Shown: positions 17,901 to 26,569, counted from the first letter of the stretch. The stretch is 64,000 nt of DNA from UBA12018 sp051656605 (GCA_051656605.1 JBOGCF010000043.1:62001-126000); one strand, 5' to 3'. The notes: a model not told the origin generated them from the letters alone. Numbers and translations are program-made.

Positions 17901-19501
17901 CACGCCACTCTATACCGGGTATCTCGCTGATCTCGCCTCCTCCTCACCATGATATTTATTCGATTGAAGACTTAGCTCAGCTGATTTACGATCTTAAAAA
18001 TGTGAATCCTCGTGCTCGTATCAGCGTAAAGTTGGTGTCGGAATCGGGTGTGGGTACGATTGCTGCGGGTGTGGCTAAGGCCAAAGCCGACATGATCTTG
18101 ATTAGTGGTTGTGAAGGTGGAACCGGAGCGAGTCCGTCGAGCTCGATCAAACATGCGGGATTGCCGCTGGAGATTGGCCTTGCCGAGACGCAGCAAACGC
18201 TTGTTCTAAACAATCTTCGTGGAGTGGTTCGTTTGCAAGCCGATGGCCAACTTAAGACCGGGCGTGATATCATTGTCGCTGCTTTGTTGGGTGCTGAAGA
18301 ATATGGCTTCTCAACCAGTGCATTGATTGTGTTAGGATGTGTGATGATGCGTAAGTGTCACCTCAATACGTGCCCGGTTGGTGTAGCAACGCAAGACGAA
18401 GAACTGCGTCGTCGTTTTGTAGGTCGTTCAGAGTATTTGATCAACTTCTTCCGCTATTTAGCTCAAGAGGTAAGAGAGTATCTAGCTGAGATGGGCTTTA
18501 GAAGTCTGGACGAGATTGTAGGTCGCAGTGAATTGCTTTGCGTGAAAGATGAGAAGCGCGAAGGAAAACAAGCGAAACTGGATTTCTCTCGTATGATTTA
18601 TCGTCCGGATGTACCGGCAGATTATGCAATACGAAATGTAAAAGCACAGCACCATGCGATTGATGAGGTGCGTGATAGAGAGTTGATCGCGCTATCTGCT
18701 TCGGTTGTTGCCGGAGAGGTGGATAAGGTTGAGATCTCTCGTGAGATTTGCAATACCGATCGTTCGGTAGGGGCGATGCTTTCGGGTGTAATTGCTTCGA
18801 AATACGGAAACGACGGATTGGCTGAAGATTCGATTGTTTGTCGTTTCAACGGCTCGGCCGGACAGAGCTTTGGTGCTTTCCTTTCGAAAGGGGTAACCTT
18901 CTGTCTCGAAGGTGATGCAAATGACTACCTGGGTAAAGGTCTTGCCGGTGGAAAGATTACGGTAGTGCCTTCACATCAATCTACATTTGCTGCCGAAAAG
19001 AATATCATAGCCGGCAATACGTTGCTATATGGTGCTACATCGGGACGTGTCTTTATCTCAGGACAGGCCGGTGAGCGTTTCTGTGTGCGTAATAGTGGTG
19101 CGATTGCTGTAGTAGAAGGTGCTGGTGATCACTGCTGCGAGTATATGACCGGAGGAAAGGTCGTAGTGCTTGGTCGTACCGGACGTAACTTTGCAGCCGG
19201 TATGAGTGGTGGCGTTGCGTATGTTTATAATCCGGACGGAGACTTTGACTACTTCTGTAATATGGAGATGGTAGAGCTTTCGTTGATAGAGGATTATAGC
19301 GACAACCGCGAACTGAAATCGCTTGTAGAGGAGCATTATTATGCTACAAACAGTAAACTGGCTAATCGCTTGTTGCAAAATTGGCACGAAGAGGTGCAAT
19401 ACTTTATCAAAGTAACTCCGATTGAGTACAAGAAAGTAATCGAAGAGGAGAAGATTGCAGCGATCAGTAAGAAGATTGCACAAGTGGAGTATGACTATTA
19501 A
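14990..19501 (+). CDS. gltB: Glutamate synthase (NADPH) large subunit
   Basis: Large subunit of GOGAT, which transfers the amide of glutamine to 2-oxoglutarate. 1503 residues with all expected parts. The N-terminal class II amidotransferase has its nucleophile Cys in EHDACGVGMI at residue 21, implying removal of a 20-residue propeptide. The FMN synthase domain shows GGKSNTGEGGEDPERF and GGTGASP. The 3Fe-4S Cys motif is CVMMRKCHLNTCPVG, and a GXGXG C-terminal beta-helix follows (GNTLLYGATSG, AGMSGGVAYV). gltD follows after 21 nt and supplies electrons. Confidence 0.98.
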   Translation: MRNLIPEAQGLYVPSQEHDACGVGMILNIYGQKSHEIVENGLSILENMTHRGAEGADSKTGDGAGIMVQIPHEFILLQGIAVPEKGRYGTGLVFLPKDNDEANACMALLEATIKEASLTLLAVRDVPVCSEILGIDSGKNEPQIKQIFVSGSVAPEELELALYILRKKVERAALELDITQRRSFYIVSLSTQRMIYKGMLSSTQVRPYFPDLSHPNFTSGIALVHSRFSTNTFPTWDLAQPFRLIGHNGEINTIRGNRLWMEARETVLKSDRLGAIAELWPVVQPAMSDSASLDNVLEFLVMSGMSLPHALSMLIPESWNSKNPISTELKAFYEYHSVLMEPWDGPATILFTDGRYAGGLLDRNGLRPARYTLTTDGMMIIASETGVLPIAPERIKEKGRLKPGKMLMVDTATGTICYDPELKEELAGAFPYKAWLEKNRLFLDKISSGRSVKYTVADYEKLLHTYGYFKEDIQRSIIPMAAEGKEPISSMGNDAPVAVLSHKPQRLFNYFRQLFAQVTNPPIDPIREELVMSLSSYIGSIHTNMLEPMPEHCKMIKLNSPIITNVEFDLMVNLKYKGFSCRTLPMVFKYDEQSNSLQDALDALCADAEAAVDEGVNFIVLSDRGIDAAHAPIPSLLAVAAVHHHLISTRKRVQTAIVVETAEPREVMHFALLAGFGANAINPYLAFAVIDNVVKNREIQLDYATAEKNYIKSVNKGLLKVFSKMGISTLRSYCGAQIFEAVGIGSSVLDKYFKGIASKIEGVEIVDIAHEACVPHYEAFAQGESNSADTFHGVFAWRKDGEFHAWNPETISTLQLATRLGSYKKFKEYTASVDHKAEKSFIRDFLTFESNPISIDEVESVESITKRFCTGAMSYGSISREAHEAMAIAMNAIGGKSNTGEGGEDPERFHAKEDGSSARSAIKQVASGRFGVTTEYLVNADEIQIKVAQGAKPGEGGQLPGYKVDKIIAKTRHSIPGISLISPPPHHDIYSIEDLAQLIYDLKNVNPRARISVKLVSESGVGTIAAGVAKAKADMILISGCEGGTGASPSSSIKHAGLPLEIGLAETQQTLVLNNLRGVVRLQADGQLKTGRDIIVAALLGAEEYGFSTSALIVLGCVMMRKCHLNTCPVGVATQDEELRRRFVGRSEYLINFFRYLAQEVREYLAEMGFRSLDEIVGRSELLCVKDEKREGKQAKLDFSRMIYRPDVPADYAIRNVKAQHHAIDEVRDRELIALSASVVAGEVDKVEISREICNTDRSVGAMLSGVIASKYGNDGLAEDSIVCRFNGSAGQSFGAFLSKGVTFCLEGDANDYLGKGLAGGKITVVPSHQSTFAAEKNIIAGNTLLYGATSGRVFISGQAGERFCVRNSGAIAVVEGAGDHCCEYMTGGKVVVLGRTGRNFAAGMSGGVAYVYNPDGDFDYFCNMEMVELSLIEDYSDNRELKSLVEEHYYATNSKLANRLLQNWHEEVQYFIKVTPIEYKKVIEEEKIAAISKKIAQVEYDY

Positions 19502-19522
19502 CTTTTAGCAGTATCGTGTATC

Positions 19523-20953
19523 ATGGGAAATCCGAAAGCATTTTTATCAATAAATAGAAAAGAAGCCGGTTACAGACCGGTTCATGAGCGTGTTGCCGAC
19601 TTCGGAGAAGTGGAGCAAACGCTAAATAGCGAAGATCGTAAGTTGCAGGCATCGCGTTGTATGGATTGTGGTGTACCTTTTTGTCACTGGGCTTGTCCGC
19701 TGGGCAACCGTATTCCCGAATGGCAAGATCACCTACACAAGGGTGAATGGATCAAGGCCATGCAAATCTTGACTTCAACGAATGATTTTCCGGAGTTTAC
19801 AGGCCGTATTTGTCCGGCATTATGTGAGAAGAGTTGTGTGCTATCATTGCAGCAATCGCCATTGACATGCCGCGAAAATGAAGTCGCAATTATCGAAAAG
19901 GCCTTTCTCGAAGGATATATCAAGCCGACACCTCCTGCTACAAGAACAGGAAAGAGGGTTGCTGTAGTGGGTTCGGGTCCTGCCGGGCTTACAGTGGCTA
20001 ATCGCTTGAATAAGTTAGGGCATGAGGTTACGGTGTATGAAAAGAATGCCAAATCGGGAGGTTTACTGCGTTATGGCATTCCGGACTTCAAATTGAATAA
20101 GTCGGTTATCGACAGACGTATTCGCTTGATGGAGGCTGAAGGTGTGCAGTTTTGTAACAATCAGGCTGTGGGGCATAGCTTGGCTGTAGATAGGTTGCAG
20201 AAGGAGTATGATGCTGTTTGTTTGGCTATTGGCTCAGAGCATCCGCGTGATTTGCAGGTGTCGGGTCGTGAACTTACAGGTGTCTATCCGGCAATGACTT
20301 ACTTGGCTGAGCAGAATCGACTTTGTTCGGGCGAATTAGCAGCTAGTGAACAATCAATTTCGGCTAAGGATAAACACGTGCTGGTAATTGGTGGTGGTGA
20401 TACAGGCTCCGACTGTGTTGGTACAGCAATCCGTCAGGGGGCTGCATCTGTAACGCAGATTGAAATCATGCCTAAACCTCCTGTGGGTGTAAACGACGCT
20501 ACGCCATGGCCTCAATATCCGAATGTGTTGAAGACGAGCTCTTCTCATGCCGAAGGATGTGAGCGTATGTGGAGTAAGAATACGGTGAAGTTTGAAGGAG
20601 ATGCCAACGGAAACGTTACATCTGCAACATTGCAATCCGTGTCTTGGAACAAAGCCGAAGACGGTCGTATGCAGATGGTTGCCATAGCAGGTTCTGAGGA
20701 AGTTGTAAAAGCAGATCTGGTACTTTTAGCACTTGGTTTTGTACATCCGGTAAAAGAAGGAGTAATTGAGTCACTAAGTCTTACAACAGATGGAAGAGGT
20801 AACATTGCTACAGATGATAGCTTGATGACTTCTACCGAAGGCGTATTTGCCGCAGGTGATGCTGCAACGGGACAATCTCTGGTTGTGAAAGCAATAGAGC
20901 GTGGTCGCACAGTGGCTCAAGCTATAGATGCTTATCTAAAATCAAAAAAATAA
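19523..20953 (+). CDS. gltD: Glutamate synthase (NADPH) small subunit
   Basis: Electron-input subunit of GOGAT, moving NADPH electrons through FAD and two 4Fe-4S clusters to GltB. 476 residues. N-terminal cluster Cys motifs are CMDCGVPFCHWACPLGN and CPALCEKSCVL. The FAD site is VVGSGPAGLTVANRL and the NADPH site VIGGGDTGSDCVGTA. The FAD-binding C-terminal motif GVFAAGDAATG is present. Forms an operon with gltB; a hairpin and a strong terminator follow. Confidence 0.97.
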   Translation: MGNPKAFLSINRKEAGYRPVHERVADFGEVEQTLNSEDRKLQASRCMDCGVPFCHWACPLGNRIPEWQDHLHKGEWIKAMQILTSTNDFPEFTGRICPALCEKSCVLSLQQSPLTCRENEVAIIEKAFLEGYIKPTPPATRTGKRVAVVGSGPAGLTVANRLNKLGHEVTVYEKNAKSGGLLRYGIPDFKLNKSVIDRRIRLMEAEGVQFCNNQAVGHSLAVDRLQKEYDAVCLAIGSEHPRDLQVSGRELTGVYPAMTYLAEQNRLCSGELAASEQSISAKDKHVLVIGGGDTGSDCVGTAIRQGAASVTQIEIMPKPPVGVNDATPWPQYPNVLKTSSSHAEGCERMWSKNTVKFEGDANGNVTSATLQSVSWNKAEDGRMQMVAIAGSEEVVKADLVLLALGFVHPVKEGVIESLSLTTDGRGNIATDDSLMTSTEGVFAAGDAATGQSLVVKAIERGRTVAQAIDAYLKSKK

Positions 20954-20966
20954 CGAATCGATAAAA

Positions 20967-21045
20967 TAGCTGAGGTGGGCAGCCTTTCCGTTCTTAATGC
21001 CATAATTCCTCTACGGAGGGTTGCCGACAAGGCTTCATTAAGCTA
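20967..21045 (+). other. Candidate structured RNA element after gltD
   Basis: Nested pairings: TAGCT (20967-20971) with AGCTA (21041-21045), and CTTAATG (20993-20999) with CATTAAG (21036-21042), the two sharing two bases. The innermost hairpin CCTC-TACG-GAGG (21008-21019) is closed by a C(UACG)G tetraloop, one of the most stable RNA loops. It lies just upstream of the gltD terminator. Could be a 3'-UTR structure or a small RNA released from the operon. No known family recognised. Confidence 0.35.
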
Positions 21046-21060
21046 TACTAATAAAAAAGC

Positions 21061-21094
21061 AAAACCGTCGCGGATCACTCCGAGGCGGTTTTTT
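21061..21094. terminator. Terminator of the glutamate synthase operon
   Basis: AAAACCG (21061-21067) pairs with CGGTTTT (21086-21092), with inner CGGA/TCCG, and is followed by further T. It lies between convergent gltD and sodB, and the A-rich left flank makes it usable in both directions. Confidence 0.85.
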
Positions 21095-21133
21095 CGTTGT
21101 TGCTTGTGTGTGTATAAATAAGAGGTAAAAAAA

Positions 21134-21709
21134 TTAGTATCTTTCTTCAACAACATCCCAATTGATGATGTCCCAAAGGGCATTCACATGATCAGGACGT
21201 CTGTTTTGATAGTCAAGATAATAAGCATGCTCCCATACGTCGAAAGTAAGAATTGGAGTTAACCCTTTTGTTAGAGGATTACCGGCATTACTTTCTTTAA
21301 TGATGGATAGTTTGCCATCTTTGTCTTTCACCAGCCATGCCCAACCAGAACCAAATAGTCCGGTAGAAGCTGTGTTGAATTCTTTCTTAAAGTTGTCGAA
21401 TGAGCCCCATGTAGCATTAATTGCTTCGGCTAGTTTTCCTTTGGGTGCTCCTCCTCCGTTTGGTTTAAATGAGTTGAAGTAAAAAGTGTGATTCCAAACC
21501 TGAGCAGCATTATTAAAAATAGGGCCGTCAGATTCTTTTATAATTGTAACCAAATCCGCATTTTCAAACTTTGTACCTTGAATAAGATTATTCAAATTAT
21601 TTACATAAGCTTGGTGGTGTTTGCCATAGTGAAAATTGATAGTTTCTTCACTGATTACAGGTTCCAATGCATTATTGGCATACGGTAATTTTGGTAATTC
21701 AAATTTCAT
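21134..21709 (-). CDS. sodB: Superoxide dismutase (Fe/Mn)
   Basis: Converts superoxide to oxygen and peroxide. 191 residues from ATG 21709, which opens MKFELPKLPYA as in other Bacteroides SODs. Metal ligands: His in HYGKHHQAY, His in VWNHTFYFNS, Asp and His in DVWEHAYYLDYQNRR. The motif FGSGWAWLV is also present. An in-frame ATG at 21781 would add 24 residues beginning MFTFLLSTMLLVSS, which looks signal-like; I prefer the cytosolic start because family members begin at MKFELP. An exported form cannot be excluded. Confidence 0.95.
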   Translation of the reverse strand: MKFELPKLPYANNALEPVISEETINFHYGKHHQAYVNNLNNLIQGTKFENADLVTIIKESDGPIFNNAAQVWNHTFYFNSFKPNGGGAPKGKLAEAINATWGSFDNFKKEFNTASTGLFGSGWAWLVKDKDGKLSIIKESNAGNPLTKGLTPILTFDVWEHAYYLDYQNRRPDHVNALWDIINWDVVEERY

Positions 21710-21881
21710 GACAGTATCTTTTTGTATGTAATTATTTGGCGACGATACTAAAAGCATCGTACTCAGCAGAAATGTGAACATAATAGTAACATTTTGCAGT
21801 TCGTATTTATAACATCAAATCTTCAAAAAAGGTTTTCAAATATTTTCGAAACTTTATCCGGTTAAACTTTTCACTAGTTCT

Positions 21882-21914
21882 TTTGGTTGTATAGAGAATT
21901 AATAACTATATTTA
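21882..21914 (+). promoter_or_regulatory. Candidate promoter of the 67-residue protein gene
   Basis: TTTG (21882-21885), 21 nt, then TATATTTA (21907-21914), one base off TAnnTTTG. About 60 nt remain to the ATG at 21980. Confidence 0.45.
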
Positions 21915-21979
21915 CATCCGACGAGAACATCTCTTGTTTTTGAAGATGTGAGTATTGTTGTCTTTTAAATTATAATAAC

Positions 21980-22183
21980 ATGAATCAGAAATTTTTCTTG
22001 GCTGCAATGTCAATCAGAAATCATGCAAACTCTATCAACAAACGTGTAGTAGGTCTTTTAGCTATGGACCAAACAGGTTATTTCTACAAAGTATTGTATG
22101 AAAACAACGAGTTTCAGTATTTCAAAATCAGTATGCAAAATGCCGATATCGTTTATATCGCGCCTATGAATGAAGAAATCTAA
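21980..22183 (+). CDS. Small conserved-looking protein, 67 residues
   Basis: Not recognised. It opens MNQKFFLAAMSIRNHANSIN and reads as a soluble, compact alpha/beta protein: a basic N-terminal helix, then short strands (VVGLLAMDQTGYFYKVLY, YFKISMQNADIVYIAP). No signal peptide or membrane segment. It has its own candidate promoter and is followed by two hairpins, so it looks like a monocistronic real gene rather than chance. It could be a small regulatory or nucleic-acid-binding protein, but that is only a guess from its size and charge. Confidence 0.65.
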   Translation: MNQKFFLAAMSIRNHANSINKRVVGLLAMDQTGYFYKVLYENNEFQYFKISMQNADIVYIAPMNEEI

Positions 22184-22197
22184 TTTGTGAAAAGAAA

Positions 22198-22259
22198 CTT
22201 TTTGTACAGGTAAGCTGGCGGGGTACCACTCTGGTACTCCTAGTTACCTCGGCAAAAGG
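22198..22259 (+). other. Long three-part hairpin after the 67-residue gene
   Basis: Three successive stems in one arm: CTTTTTG (22198-22204) with CAAAAGG (22253-22259), GGTAA (22209-22213) with TTACC (22244-22248), and GGGGTACCA (22220-22228) with TGGTACTCC (22232-22240) closed by CTC. It is too elaborate for a simple terminator, and a standard one follows at 22287. It may stabilise the short mRNA or be a small RNA. Confidence 0.5.
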
Positions 22260-22286
22260 TTTTATCTTCATTTTTATCATGCATCT

Positions 22287-22328
22287 ACTCTTTCACTTTT
22301 ACTCAAAAGTGGCAGAGTTTTTTTTTGC
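22287..22328 (+). terminator. Terminator after the small-protein gene
   Basis: ACTCT (22287-22291) / AGAGT (22314-22318) around CACTTTT/AAAAGTG, followed by a run of nine or more T. A strong intrinsic terminator. Confidence 0.8.
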
Positions 22329-22425
22329 CCTTACCTCTGCTATTTTTGATTCTTTTTTTTGCTTTGTTCTTAAATTAATACGTATTATTGCGTTGATATA
22401 ATTTGTTAACCAGTTGTTTAAGCAT

Positions 22426-23721
22426 ATGAAGAAATCAAAGCTATACAATTACGTAAGTGTGCAAGTGTTCATTGGCTTGCTGTTTACATGTGTTTGCTGT
22501 GCCGGAAAGAGTGAGAAACATATGGATGAAGCGAAAGAGGCAGAAGAAGTCAATGAAGCCACGAGTGAAGTAAAGCTCGACGAGAAAGGAGTCGAGATAA
22601 TAGATCTAGGAGCCAACTACAAGCTATCGAATGAACCGTTCCCCATGAGTGAAATTGTGGATGCTTCCGATGTGCAATATATAAAGTTGGAAACAACGGA
22701 CAATGCTTTGCTACCTTTGATTGGTCAAATGAAGATGGTTGGTGACCAAATCTTCTTAACAGAGTCTTATGCTTTTAAATATGTCTATCAGTTTAATAAA
22801 ACCGGAAAATTTATTAATCGGATCGGGAAAATAGGGCAAGGGCCGGGTGAATACAAAATGGCTATGGGTTTCACTGTCGATGATACTTCAATCTATCTCC
22901 CTATAATAGATGCTAATTATATGTACGTGTATGATCGAAATGGAAACTATGAAAGAAAGATCGACGGTTGCCTTTATACCCGATGTCTCGAAAATAGAAA
23001 TGATAAGCTAATCTTAATGAGAGGAACAGGTTGCTACAATCAAGATATCTTTTCATTTCTTATTTTTGATAAGAATGGGGAATTAGAATATAAACATAAA
23101 CCAGATATAAATAAAGACTTTATTAATCAAGATCGTTGGTCATTATGGTATCAGTCAACACCAATAACCCAAACGAAAGCGCATCTTTTACTATTTGAGG
23201 CCATCGATAATTATCTGTACGAAGTAACAGATCAGATGTATCAACCTCGGTACAAGGTTGATATGGGGCGGTATGCAATGCCAATGAAGTTTGTTTATGA
23301 TATAAATAGAGCGGGAAAAGATTTCAATAATTATTTTATGCTTTGGGGGTTGTGTGAGACATCTGATGATATTCTTTTTAGCATTTGTTATGGCTATGAG
23401 TTTTCAGATAATTGTATTGCTCGGTTTAATAAGCAAAGCAAGAAGATTGAATTTTGGAAACAACCCGAATATCAGGGAGAGAAGCAAAATGATGTGTTGT
23501 ATAACGATATAGATGGAGGCCCATCGTATGTAATTAGTAATAATTTGGATGATCCCAACTATCTTTATGTAGTCATCTATCCGTACATGGCAGAAAAGTA
23601 TTTAGAGAAGTGGCGTGATAAAACGGTTAAGTATCCTGAGAAACGAGCAGAGCTTTGCAAACTCCTTTCGCAAATGCAGGAAGAAGACAATCCGATCTTG
23701 GTCTTGTATAAGAAAAAATAA
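22426..23721 (+). CDS. 6-bladed beta-propeller protein, probable lipoprotein
   Basis: 431 residues from ATG 22426; a TTG four codons upstream is also open but less likely. The N-terminus is basic then hydrophobic (VFIGLLFTCVCCAG), with several Cys that could be lipidated. An acidic linker leads into propeller repeats: VQYIKLETTDNALLPLIGQ, then FNKTGKFINRIGKIGQGPGE, the hallmark of the Bacteroidetes 6-bladed propeller family (PF17170-like), and a later VYDRNGNYERKI blade. Role unknown; propellers of this type are usually exported and often sit near transport or peptide-processing genes. Not obviously operonic with either neighbour. Confidence 0.75.
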   Translation: MKKSKLYNYVSVQVFIGLLFTCVCCAGKSEKHMDEAKEAEEVNEATSEVKLDEKGVEIIDLGANYKLSNEPFPMSEIVDASDVQYIKLETTDNALLPLIGQMKMVGDQIFLTESYAFKYVYQFNKTGKFINRIGKIGQGPGEYKMAMGFTVDDTSIYLPIIDANYMYVYDRNGNYERKIDGCLYTRCLENRNDKLILMRGTGCYNQDIFSFLIFDKNGELEYKHKPDINKDFINQDRWSLWYQSTPITQTKAHLLLFEAIDNYLYEVTDQMYQPRYKVDMGRYAMPMKFVYDINRAGKDFNNYFMLWGLCETSDDILFSICYGYEFSDNCIARFNKQSKKIEFWKQPEYQGEKQNDVLYNDIDGGPSYVISNNLDDPNYLYVVIYPYMAEKYLEKWRDKTVKYPEKRAELCKLLSQMQEEDNPILVLYKKK

Positions 23722-23811
23722 GTTGTCTGGTAAAAAAAAATAAGATAAAATCATTACAACTTTCAGCTATTATATAATGTTCTTCTTTAAATATTTAATA
23801 GGATCAATTGT

Positions 23812-24813
23812 ATGAAAGCTAGAACTGTAGTATTAGCCGCTCTGTTTGCGGGGCTCGTAATGCCAGCCTTTTCTGTGACAAAGGAAAAACAGACACCAAA
23901 AAAACGTAATGTAACTCGGTTGAGTGAAAACTATTACATTCCGCAACGCTTCAAAGATAAGGTGATTTTGGTTACCGGAGGTGCTCGTGGTATTGGAAAA
24001 TCAACAGCAATTAGAGCTGTCAAGGAAGGGGCAAATGTGATTATTATGGACTGGCTTGATGATGTTGGACAACAAACAACTGATTCCATCAATAAAGCTT
24101 GTGGACCAATTGGCGGAGGTGAAGCTGTTTTTGTATATGGTAATATTGCAAATGATAGCGATTGTGATAAAATGATTGCTACGGCCGTAGATAAGTTTGG
24201 TAAAATAGACTATGCTGTACTAAATGCCGGAGTAATGGACGGAACTTATTCTGGGACTCCTTTTGACTACAATAGCAGTGAACAACGAGCTTTAATGCCG
24301 GCTCAAGTTACAGATGCAACTAATGAGTATTGGACAAACGTATTTAAAACAAATGCTGAAGGTACCTTCAAATCCATGCGATCTACCCTTCGTCAGATGC
24401 TTGAACAAGGGAATGGAGGATCAATAGTAGTAGTTTCTTCTATTGCCGGAATGACAGGATTGGCCGGCAATCCGGCTTATGTAGCCAGTAAACATGCGGT
24501 GAATGGTTTGGTTCGCAATGCGGCGATTGATTATGCTCCATTTGGCATTCGTATCAATTCGGTTAATATGGCCGAAACAATGACTCCGATGGTAGAGCGT
24601 GCACAAGACTTTGTGAAAGCACAGATGAAAGAGGGACAAGGTTTTGGTATGGGAAGTATCAAGACAATGAGTCTCTTGAAATATTGTGATTCTGAACACC
24701 GAGGTTCTTATCCTTGGGAACAAGCATCAAATATTTTATATCTGCTTTCAGACGAAGCTTCTGCTCTAACAGGTACTATTATGGCAACAGATGGCGGTTG
24801 GACTGATTATTAA
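23812..24813 (+). CDS. Short-chain dehydrogenase/reductase with N-terminal signal peptide
   Basis: 333 residues. The classical SDR core is complete: Rossmann motif VTGGARGIG near residue 54, NAG in AVLNAGVMDG, catalytic Ser in VVVSSIAG, and YVASK as the Tyr-x3-Lys pair, plus a typical C-terminal TGTIMATDGGW. Oddly, residues 1-22 (MKARTVVLAALFAGLVMPAF) read as a Sec signal peptide, and about 30 further polar residues precede the fold. An NAD(P) enzyme in the periplasm would need tightly held cofactor, as in some exported Gfo/Idh proteins. It lies 11 nt upstream of an outer-membrane barrel gene, supporting an envelope role. Substrate unknown. Confidence 0.85.
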   Translation: MKARTVVLAALFAGLVMPAFSVTKEKQTPKKRNVTRLSENYYIPQRFKDKVILVTGGARGIGKSTAIRAVKEGANVIIMDWLDDVGQQTTDSINKACGPIGGGEAVFVYGNIANDSDCDKMIATAVDKFGKIDYAVLNAGVMDGTYSGTPFDYNSSEQRALMPAQVTDATNEYWTNVFKTNAEGTFKSMRSTLRQMLEQGNGGSIVVVSSIAGMTGLAGNPAYVASKHAVNGLVRNAAIDYAPFGIRINSVNMAETMTPMVERAQDFVKAQMKEGQGFGMGSIKTMSLLKYCDSEHRGSYPWEQASNILYLLSDEASALTGTIMATDGGWTDY

Positions 24814-24824
24814 TCATCATCCGT

Positions 24825-26528
24825 ATGAAACGTCTTATCACAGGGGGCTTATTGTTTTTAATAAGCACTCTTGCTATTGCGCAAACGACAAATCCTCTGT
24901 CGATATATGAAGGGTACTCGATCAGCTCTGTTGAGTTTAAGATTTTAAACCCAACGGCTGATACTACTGAGATGCATCGGTATGAACGAGAAATTGCCGA
25001 AAAATTTGCTATATCTCCTGCCACACAATTCGGTGCTGTTTTCGCTTCATATTATACCTCTCGATTAAATCTTTTACCATTTGTTTCGAAGGCGACATTA
25101 CGCGTAATACCAACAACCGAAAATCAAGTAGCAATAACCGTTGATGTGCTTTTATCATCTGCTCTGTATACCGATAAACGGGAAAACGTTCTAAAGAATA
25201 GATCCCTTCTACCGGTTCTTTATAATTCGGAGCGGGCTTATTTGACAACACGAAGTTCTGCTTCGGAGATGGTCTATGTCAATGACAACACATGGTTTGC
25301 ACGTCCCGATGCAATGACAAATGGGAATCCGCTAGCTACACATCCAGCCGGAAAGGGATGGTCTTCTTGGATTGAAGGTTTTGCCAGTGTTGGTGTGTAT
25401 GGTGTTGTGAAGGTAATACCTTCGATCAACCTACATGTATATGGCGGGGCAAGTTATTTGGTCTCCTTCTCGGCAGGTAATGAAATCTTTACAAACAAAG
25501 GTCGGATATACGGTGGGATAGAAGATGCATACGTTGGATTTGTAGGAGGCAAACACACTGCTGCGGGAAATGTGTACAAATACAACTTTACCTATGGACG
25601 TAAGTCTTTTACATTGGCAGATGGTTGGCTTATAACCAATACCTCTATGAACGGAGGCAATAGAGGGGCTTTGCAACTTAATCCCAGATGGGCTGCTGAT
25701 GAGCTTATTACGGCAGGAGGCCAGTGGAATCGCTTGATGCTTCAAGCTTTCTCGATAAAGCCCAACGAGCTTGATATTTTGAACTCTAAAACAACTGTGC
25801 GCGGAGCCAATCTTGAAATTAATAATGGAAAGTATGGCGTTATCGGTCTCACTTACCTTACAGTTCCTAGGTCCGATTTTAAATATTATCTTCCTGATGG
25901 AACGGTCTATTCTCGAAAAGGACTTGAGGTATATAATGTGCGTTATTTTCGCACAACAGGAAAGGAAGGCGGATTGTTGCTGAAAGGTGAGTTTGGCTAT
26001 CAGCGCAACCGCAACTTTGATATGAAGGCGATAGCATATTATGGAGAGTTGGGATGGAACTTCAATAAAGTAAAAGGAAGCCCTACGATCAGTTATCGTT
26101 ATGCTCATTTCCCTGGAGATGATCCCGACTCGAAGTCGTATAATCGATGGGATGCGCTCTATACCGGTGGAAATGGCGAACAATGGGTGCAAGGGTCTAT
26201 TATGTATAAGCTGGTGCAGAATAGTAATGAAAATACACACCGTATTCAGGCCGTATACAATCCCGGAAGAAAGTGGCAGATGGTAGGCCAGTTTTGGTTG
26301 TTTTATGCCGACAAGCTCAATAATATCGGAGGTAATCCGGCATTGTCTACACTTAGTTCAAAATTCTATGGGACTGAATATAACTTTACGTTGAAGTATT
26401 TCCACTCTCAGCGTTGGTATTTCCATTTGAATACGGCTTATGCGTTGCCGGGCTCTGCTATCGAAAAGAATGTATCAGATACGAAAGACTGGTTTTCGGT
26501 CATGGCTTTTGCCCGAGTATCGTTTTAG
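24825..26528 (+). CDS. Outer membrane beta-barrel protein with POTRA-like N-terminus
   Basis: 567 residues. The signal peptide ends in TLAIAQ. Residues about 28-110 (EGYSISSVEFKIL, LPFVSKATLRVIP, then a VAITVDVLL strand) look like one POTRA-type domain. The remainder alternates polar and aromatic strands with Gly-rich turns and ends WFSVMAFARVSF, a C-terminal aromatic typical of barrels. No plug or TonB box, so it resembles a porin/exporter more than a TonB receptor. It forms an operon with the upstream signal-bearing SDR. I do not recognise a specific family; a single POTRA would hint at protein or polysaccharide translocation. Confidence 0.7.
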   Translation: MKRLITGGLLFLISTLAIAQTTNPLSIYEGYSISSVEFKILNPTADTTEMHRYEREIAEKFAISPATQFGAVFASYYTSRLNLLPFVSKATLRVIPTTENQVAITVDVLLSSALYTDKRENVLKNRSLLPVLYNSERAYLTTRSSASEMVYVNDNTWFARPDAMTNGNPLATHPAGKGWSSWIEGFASVGVYGVVKVIPSINLHVYGGASYLVSFSAGNEIFTNKGRIYGGIEDAYVGFVGGKHTAAGNVYKYNFTYGRKSFTLADGWLITNTSMNGGNRGALQLNPRWAADELITAGGQWNRLMLQAFSIKPNELDILNSKTTVRGANLEINNGKYGVIGLTYLTVPRSDFKYYLPDGTVYSRKGLEVYNVRYFRTTGKEGGLLLKGEFGYQRNRNFDMKAIAYYGELGWNFNKVKGSPTISYRYAHFPGDDPDSKSYNRWDALYTGGNGEQWVQGSIMYKLVQNSNENTHRIQAVYNPGRKWQMVGQFWLFYADKLNNIGGNPALSTLSSKFYGTEYNFTLKYFHSQRWYFHLNTAYALPGSAIEKNVSDTKDWFSVMAFARVSF

Positions 26529-26552
26529 TATAATTGGTTGAATACATCGAAA

Positions 26553-26569
26553 CGTTTTCAATGAAGAAC
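26553..26569. repeat. Palindrome CGTTTTCAATGAAnAAC, isolated copy
   Basis: One base different from the left and central part of the palindromes clustered at 42576-42662. It lies 25 nt after the barrel gene stop and overlaps the left arm of its terminator. Confidence 0.4.
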
